Shown here piece by piece: positions 58,301 through 64,000 of a stretch of DNA of 64,000 bases; the first letter of the stretch is position 1; every line of letters starts with the position of its first letter. The notes under the pieces are model-generated. The model did no database searches, was not told where the DNA came from, and saw only the letters and a list, made by a program, of their open reading frames with translations. Source of the stretch: Apiospora phragmitis (lineage: Eukaryota; Ascomycota; Sordariomycetes; Amphisphaeriales; Apiosporaceae); contig JAQQWL010000011.1 of the NCBI GenBank assembly GCA_038363925.1, positions 2,480,001-2,544,000 of the forward strand, in the 5' to 3' direction. The position numbers were made by a program, and so were the translations under genes.

Positions 58301-61300
58301 CTGTTGCTCCAGCTGTAGCATCCACCATCTCGGATTCTGCCATCGATGTCACTGAGCCTGAAGCGAAAAGACCAAAGGACCCTCCGAAGAGCAAGCAGAG
58401 AACCCCAATCTCTTTTGAGGATTTGAGCGATGAGCCCCCAGCAATTGGGCCAAAGCCTTCGAGCCCTAGGACTAAACAGATGCCAGGTTCTTTTGCCGAA
58501 GACCTGGACTTCACGGCCACCGTGGCTGCTGGGCTCCAAGATAGTGGTTTCGATCCCAACCTTGTCATAGACAATGCCGGCTACCATAAGCGCGAATCTC
58601 CCCCCGGTTCGAACGAGCCCGGCACCTACAGGACGCCATTCGCTGAGACTGTTCCTGATCTGGGAATCTACGCAGTCCCGGCTGTAGACCCTGTTGCGTC
58701 CGAGCAGCGCGGATTCGTCATTGGCGAGCTCCCCGAAACCCCTGCGGACGAGAAGAATATCCCGACAGAGAAACACAATCTGTACTCTCAGCTGAACAAG
58801 AAAGAGAGAAATGGTGAGGAGAAGGCAACAAAGCAAAATCAATATGACAGATCCGAGATTGTTGTCATTGAGGATGAAGATGAACCAACCAAGCCGTCCA
58901 GATCTGTCGATGAAGTTGCTAGCTCCAGTCAGAGCCCTGTCCTAAGCAAGAAGGAACAGAAAAGGCAAGATAAAGCTGCCAAGGCCAAGGCGTTGGAGGA
59001 GGAAGAACTTGCCTCGACCGCTTCACGCAAGGAAGCAGAACCTTCCCGACCAGCCATCGTTGAGGAGTCGGGTGACAGCCCTTCCAAGAAGAAGTCGAAG
59101 AGATCGAAGAAAGCTGTCGTTGTCCAGGAAGAGGCAACACCAACCACTGAAGCAGAGGTCTCGATACGCGGTAAACCCACCGACGTTGCTGCATATGGTC
59201 ATGACACAGATGGTCGAACTTCAAAGGCCATACCCTTGGATGATGAGTGGGATGTCCTCCAGAAGGACAGGAGATCGAGGCGTGGTTCTGATCCACCTTC
59301 ACGTTCCGGTGTACGATCGGAGCACGTGATTCGCGAACGTGAGCCGAAACAGGTCGACGAAAAAGGACCTGCCCAAGCAGAGCAAGAAGTCAAAGCGGGA
59401 CACTATCGCAACCGACAAACCTGCCTGGTCGGAACCATTGTCGGAAGTCGGTGAATCTCCAAGCAGGCGGCGTACAATGGATGAGTTCTCATCGTTTGAG
59501 CTTACCGAGAAGCCAGAAGATTGGGATCTACCTAAGAAATCCAAGAATTCGAAGCGCGAGTCGTCCAGCTACGAGTCCCCTTCGCAGGCCCCGTCAGTCG
59601 TTGGTGATATCTTTGATTCTCCCAAGGAAATGTCTTCATCCTTCAGTGACCTACGCGACTTGAGGGGCAATGCTCCCGATGACGAATGGGGCACCCGAAG
59701 AAGTCAAAGAAGAAGAGATCGAAGCGAGACTCGGAAGTGTACGACACACCCTTAGGATCACCAACTCTGTCTCGCTCTGCGGCGCCATCTGAAGTGCCAT
59801 CTGAGTCTCGTAGACATCGGTCCAACAGGGAGTCCCGCACAAGCTCGCTGCCCCGCTCAGAAATAGCCGACGAAAAGTCTGAACGGAGAAGGCCACAGCG
59901 GCGCAGTACAGCTATTGGCATCCCCGACAAAGATGAAGCAATTGGTGAAGGAGATCCGCCCGACCGTGCGCGCAGGAAAGGGTCAGAGTCATTCCAATTT
60001 GTTGACAATGATGTGAGTTCCGTGATGTCGGACCCCGCCGGCTTCGACGACCACCACTCAGCTCCTCCCAAGAGGCGAAGCATACTCGACGACCCGGAAG
60101 ATGCAAAGTCCATCGCTTCTGCATTCGGCAGGAAGGACCGCAAAGACAGGAGCAAGTCGGATAAAAATGTGGAGAGAGAAAAAGATAAGGATAAGGAAAA
60201 GGAGAAGAGATCCAGCGCCGGATCAGGCTTCTTCGACCGTTTCAAATCGTCCATGCGAATACCCGACGAAAAAGAACGCTCGCGCAAATCTGAAGAGGAG
60301 AAGAAGAATTCTTTTTTAGATAATGCCGGCACCCTAGGCGCGGGTGTCGGCCTGGCAGGCGCTGCTGATCTTGCATCACAGACGACTGACCAAAAAGCCA
60401 CCGATATTCCTTCAGAAAAGGAAGCTCACAGTATTCCCTTCACTCCCGAACGACGCTCCATTTCTCCCAGGGGCTTAGACTTTGTCGACCCTGAGATCGT
60501 CCAACGGGAAATTCGACCTGCCATAGATCCGCAGTATGGCGACTTTTTACCCCTACCACCCAGTGCACCTGGATCTTCGACCCCCGAGGTAACTGAGCTT
60601 CCGGTCCTGCCTGATAGTCGGCCCGAGACACCCGAGCACGAACGGCAACTTCTCCGCGAAATTATTGAGAAGCCTACTCATGTCCGCCGCCGTAGCGCCC
60701 ATGAGACCCCAATCAAGTTGAAGACACCAAGTCACAGTGCCATTCCCATCCAATTCCGCCTTGGGCAGCGATCTAGTCCTGTTTCGCCAGGGGCTCGAAA
60801 ACAATCATCCATTACGACTCCCGAGGCACCAGTCACTGATGCTTTCACCACTGTCACCACGCCGAGAAGTCGAGTTCCGCGCCCGACATCTTGGGACAGC
60901 TCGAGACAGCTCAAAACCCTATCACTCGTGATGAAAACCACTCGGGAGTCCACCATCTCCCCAGACAAGCCCGAGGTTGACTTGTTTCAATCTCAGGCTT
61001 CCCAGACCGCTTCTGGTTCCGAGCGTTCTAACCCCTCTAAGGACCACTCCCCTTTCACTGGCTTCGATGCCTTCCGAGCCATAAAGAAGGCGATCAACAC
61101 CCCATTACCCCCTGCTACCAAGGATGAGCTCAATACGGAATCGGAGCCCTCGCCACAGTCCGTAAAGGACGCAATCAGTACACCATTGCCTGTTGCTACC
61201 GACGAGGAACTGAATATCAAGCCAGAGACCTTACCACGGACCTCAGGCGATGCAATCAGCAAGTCATTGCCCTCTGATATCGACGATGGGCCGGATGCCG

Positions 61301-64000
61301 AAGCGGACTCTTCCCCAAGGGCCGTAGAGGATGCGCCAAACAAACCTCCACCTGCTAGTCGTTGGAGTTTCAATACGGCATCTACCATGAAAGTCCCAGG
61401 CAGGCATATGATGAATGTCTGGCAAGCCATGCGCGGTGGAATCAAGCGAGCTAGTACTGACAGTAAAATCAATGTCCAGCCACAATCCTCGTCACAGGCT
61501 TCAGAGGATGCAATCAACACACGACTACTTGCTGCTACCGACGATGAGCTGGATACCAAAGCAGACTCTTCCCCACGGGCCGTAGAGAACGCAATCAACG
61601 CGCCATTGCCTGCTGCTAGCACTGACGATAAATTGGATATCAGTTCACGAGATTCAGAGGATGCAATTAATACGCCATTACCTGCTGCCACCGATGATGA
61701 GCTGAATGTCCATGCAGCCTTCACACCAGAGCCGCATAGCGTGCCCGTTGCTCCAGTGCAAGAAGCCGAGCTACCTGTCCACGCAAACTTGGAAAAAGCA
61801 ACCGACCAAGATGATAGGGGCTCAGCCACTCTCGGCCAAGAGGATACTATATCCAAGGACCGAAGCTCCTATTCACTTCACTCGAGCCCGCCCACCGCTG
61901 TTAAGGATGCAACACCCGAAGTGGCCGAGCGGCCGCCCACGTGGGGTTCGCTCAACGAACCTCAGGGGCCGGCAGACATCGCTGACCAGAGCTCCGAGGC
62001 CGTTGTAATGAACGACTCTGCCGTGGAAGCTCTTGCGGGAGCTGTCATGGGCGTTGCTGTTGCAAACACGCTGCTGCATGACAATGATGATCAAGCGCAA
62101 ACTGCCCAAAACAACATTCCTGAGAGCCCATCAGTCAAAGCCTCGGCTGATACTGGTGCGGAACACTTCGGATCAGTGGAGCAACCACAGCAGCAAGAAG
62201 TTCCTACACAACTTGATGCCCCTGCGGACACGAATATCAGCAGCCCTAAGAAATCCAAGAAGAAGAAGAAGGGAAAGAAGAATACTTCTCTAGAGCCCGA
62301 GGCTCTCCCATCTTCTGCTGTGGAAGATGCTCCGCCGATAGAAGATGCTCCTGCACAGACCCAAGAAGACGACAGCCCCAGAGGAGGCTTGGGTGTTGAA
62401 GGTACTTCGACTGAGGCTGCTCAGCCGGCCATCGAAGCTCAAGCTGACGGTGGTGGAGCTCAAAATGCCAATACAGACCAGCCACTCGGCGGCGAATATG
62501 AATCTCGGATCGGCACTAAAACTCCGTTCGTTGGAACTGAGTCAACTGTCATTGAAGCTCCCTCTGCTACGGAAGATCAACCTGTTAACGATGGAGCTGA
62601 AACTGCCATTATAGGCCGGTCAGTCGGTGACGAAGTTCGGGCTATCGATGAAACTCAACCTGTTGATGTTGAGCCACCTTCTGTTGAAGCCCAGTCCATC
62701 ATTGAAGCTCAACCTGCCACTGAAGCTTTGTCTGTTATTGAAGCGGAGTCAGTCTTGGATACTCAGCCACCTCAAAACGACACAGTACCTGTCATATCTC
62801 CCAAGAGGAACAAGAAAAGAAGAATAGGAAGTCTGTCATCTTGGACGCTGGGCCTGAGACTCTTGCCGAGCCCGAGCAAGCAGGACCTAGCAAGAATGAG
62901 AGCGAGGACACCTCTGTTTTGATGCCCGAAGGCAAGTCTACAATCCAAAGTGAAGTCCTCTCACCATTCGAGACTCCAGCCGAGGATCTCAAACCCAGCG
63001 CCGATTTGGAATCTGTCCCAGTTCCAGTCGCTGTGCACGATTCACAAACCACCATTCCGATGGAAGATGCTAGTGGTGATAGGGAGATTTCCGCCTCAAC
63101 GGAGCTTGGCGAAAATCTACCTATCAATAGCCAACGCGATCCTCAGCCAACATCACTATCTGATGGAAATGAGAAGTTGGTCAGTCAGACTGGAGAGCTG
63201 CCTCAGGTTACCGACACTCGAGATGTTCCTTCCACAAGCGATTCTACTTTACAACAATTAGAATTTCGAAGTTCGATTGGCCCCGCAGAAACTGAGCCAT
63301 CTACTACTTCACCTTCTAACAAGACCAAGAAGAAGAAGAGCCGCAAATCTTTGGTATTGGAGTCCAGCAGAGAAATGATCGCTCCCGAGATGCAAACTCC
63401 CGTAATCAACGAACCAATCACCACTGTTGAAGGGACTGTTCCAGCCAAGACCATGGACCAAGACATTTCGACACCAGACTTTGTTGATGCATTGTCAACC
63501 CCACCTGTGGAAAGCACTCGGACCAAATCAAGCGAACAGGATACCTTGACTCCCGACTTTACTGATGCACCATCATCTTTGGCCATGGACACTTCAGTGG
63601 TTGACATGGCTGAGCGAGATAGCGCAGCTCAGGTAGCACCTGTGGAGGCTCCGACTACCAAAGACACTGAAGCCACGGCCCCTCCACCGTCTGCTGAAGG
63701 AGAAAAGCCCAAGGAAAGGGAAGCCGAGCTCACATCCGCGGCTGAACCTATCACTCTCACAATTGAAGACAAAGCTAAGGAAGAAGAGAGCCAGCTTACG
63801 CCTGCAGTCTTAGACGCTCCTTCGCCCGAGTCCAAGAAGAGCAAGAAGAAGAAAAAGGCCAAGAAATCTTCAGCATCGCAACCAGAGGAGTCTATGTCAA
63901 CATCAACACAAGAGACGTCCGACCTCGGCATGAGCATACCATCAGTTGCTTCAGCTACAAATAATACGACTGAACCTAGCCTCACAAGTCCGTCACAGGA
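55312..64000 (+). CDS. Large repeat-rich protein, probable leashin (Woronin-body tether) N-terminal part; runs off the window (three frameshifts)
   Basis: Leashin (LAH; 'involucrin repeat protein' in many annotations) links Woronin bodies to the cell cortex or septal pore; its N-terminal part binds the Woronin-sorting complex. About 2,896 residues are visible without a genuine stop. The start encodes an Arg-rich stretch, then DNKWGFGSFFSS, RFGNSSSSSTNSDLAYGKG, TDEEIMELGRKFAEMARQ and LFGPVNSLRGYVQTPCGF, the segments on which I base the call. Residues about 440-640 are an E/R/K charged helix. Later come WxPKKSKKxxKRDS units (59.08-59.74 kb), 27-residue repeats (61.08-61.74 kb) and spaced lysine patches (62.2-63.9 kb). 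Breaks: an extra A in 59360-59364, a missing C in 59694-59696 and a missing A in 62815-62818. Between the first two the frame is shifted by one. No intron was needed. The family call is from memory of the protein pattern. Confidence 0.68.
56641..57230 (+). other. Charged single-helix segment (E/R/K) in the leashin-like protein
   Basis: Residues about 443-640 are almost wholly Glu, Arg, Lys and Asp, in units such as RRREERREERRREERR. This composition predicts a long stiff helix rather than a classical heptad coiled coil, which would act as a spacer in a tether. Confidence 0.6.
61090..61740 (+). repeat. 81-bp (27-residue) tandem repeats in the leashin-like protein
   Basis: Units starting at 61090, 61171, 61252, 61333, 61510, 61591 and 61663 share the pattern AINTPLPAATDDELN...SSPRAVED. 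The spacing is 81 bp except for a 96-bp insertion after the fourth unit and one shorter (72-bp) unit. The array arose by in-frame duplication, and its copy number may differ between strains. Confidence 0.8.

Noticed and set aside
59339..62922. Separate genes inside the leashin-like locus
   Set aside because: Frames are connected by single-base homopolymer indels and share the same repeat style on both sides, so one gene is the better explanation.
2896..62922. Programmed ribosomal frameshifting as the cause of the many breaks
   Set aside because: Breaks occur in both directions at unrelated sites, lack slippery-heptamer logic and affect unrelated genes; sequence error is simpler.
1..64000. 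CRISPR arrays, bacterial operons, insertion sequences, phage genes
   Set aside because: Spliceosomal introns, Kozak-type starts and fungal gene families throughout; no spaced direct repeats of CRISPR type and no transposase were seen.

Overview
The window reads as nuclear DNA of a filamentous ascomycete (Pezizomycotina, most likely Sordariomycetes). Introns are short (about 55-285 bp) with GT donors, CTAAC-type branch sites and AG acceptors. Genes are monocistronic and lie on both strands. The recognisable products include a Woronin-body tether of the leashin type, the peroxin PEX6, the mitochondrial chaperone HSP78 and GPI-anchored and secreted wall proteins. No rRNA, tRNA, CRISPR array, operon or intact transposon was seen.

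Layout. 0-15 kb is housekeeping: a small acidic/basic protein, HSP78 (-), eEF1B-alpha (+), the F1-ATPase assembly factor ATP11 (+), a peroxisomal 4-coumarate/phenylacetyl-CoA ligase-like enzyme (-) and a membrane-anchored steryl-ester/acylglycerol lipase (-). 16.5-25 kb holds PEX6 (+), a thioredoxin-fold protein with a K/E-rich tail (-) and a DUF7587-type protein (-). About 25-32.6 kb is gene-poor. 32.6-49 kb holds surface, secreted and accessory genes: a Ser/Thr-rich GPI protein, a coiled-coil protein, a tail-anchored protein with two CxHCxxNxCxC motifs, a Kex2-type small secreted protein, an HSL-type esterase, a GH16 glucanase and a MYND-finger protein. 51.5-64 kb holds a GT34 (Mnn10-family) mannosyltransferase and a very large repeat-rich protein, probably leashin, that runs off the right edge.

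Joint themes. Peroxisome biology recurs: PEX6 imports the receptors needed by PTS1 cargo such as the PKL-ending ligase, and leashin tethers Woronin bodies, which derive from peroxisomes. HSP78, eEF1B and ATP11 form a proteostasis/translation/mitochondrial group. The mannosyltransferase, glucanase and GPI protein act on the cell wall.

Major caveat. I count about 23 single-base frameshifts in 12 of the 18 better-supported genes, most of them in short homopolymers, while flanking protein homology or composition continues perfectly in the shifted frame. They affect genes that should be under strong constraint (HSP78, PEX6). The simplest reading is residual indel error in the assembly, so I annotate these as single genes with the likely break positions given. 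Lengths quoted for them assume each break is corrected; all resulting totals are divisible by three.
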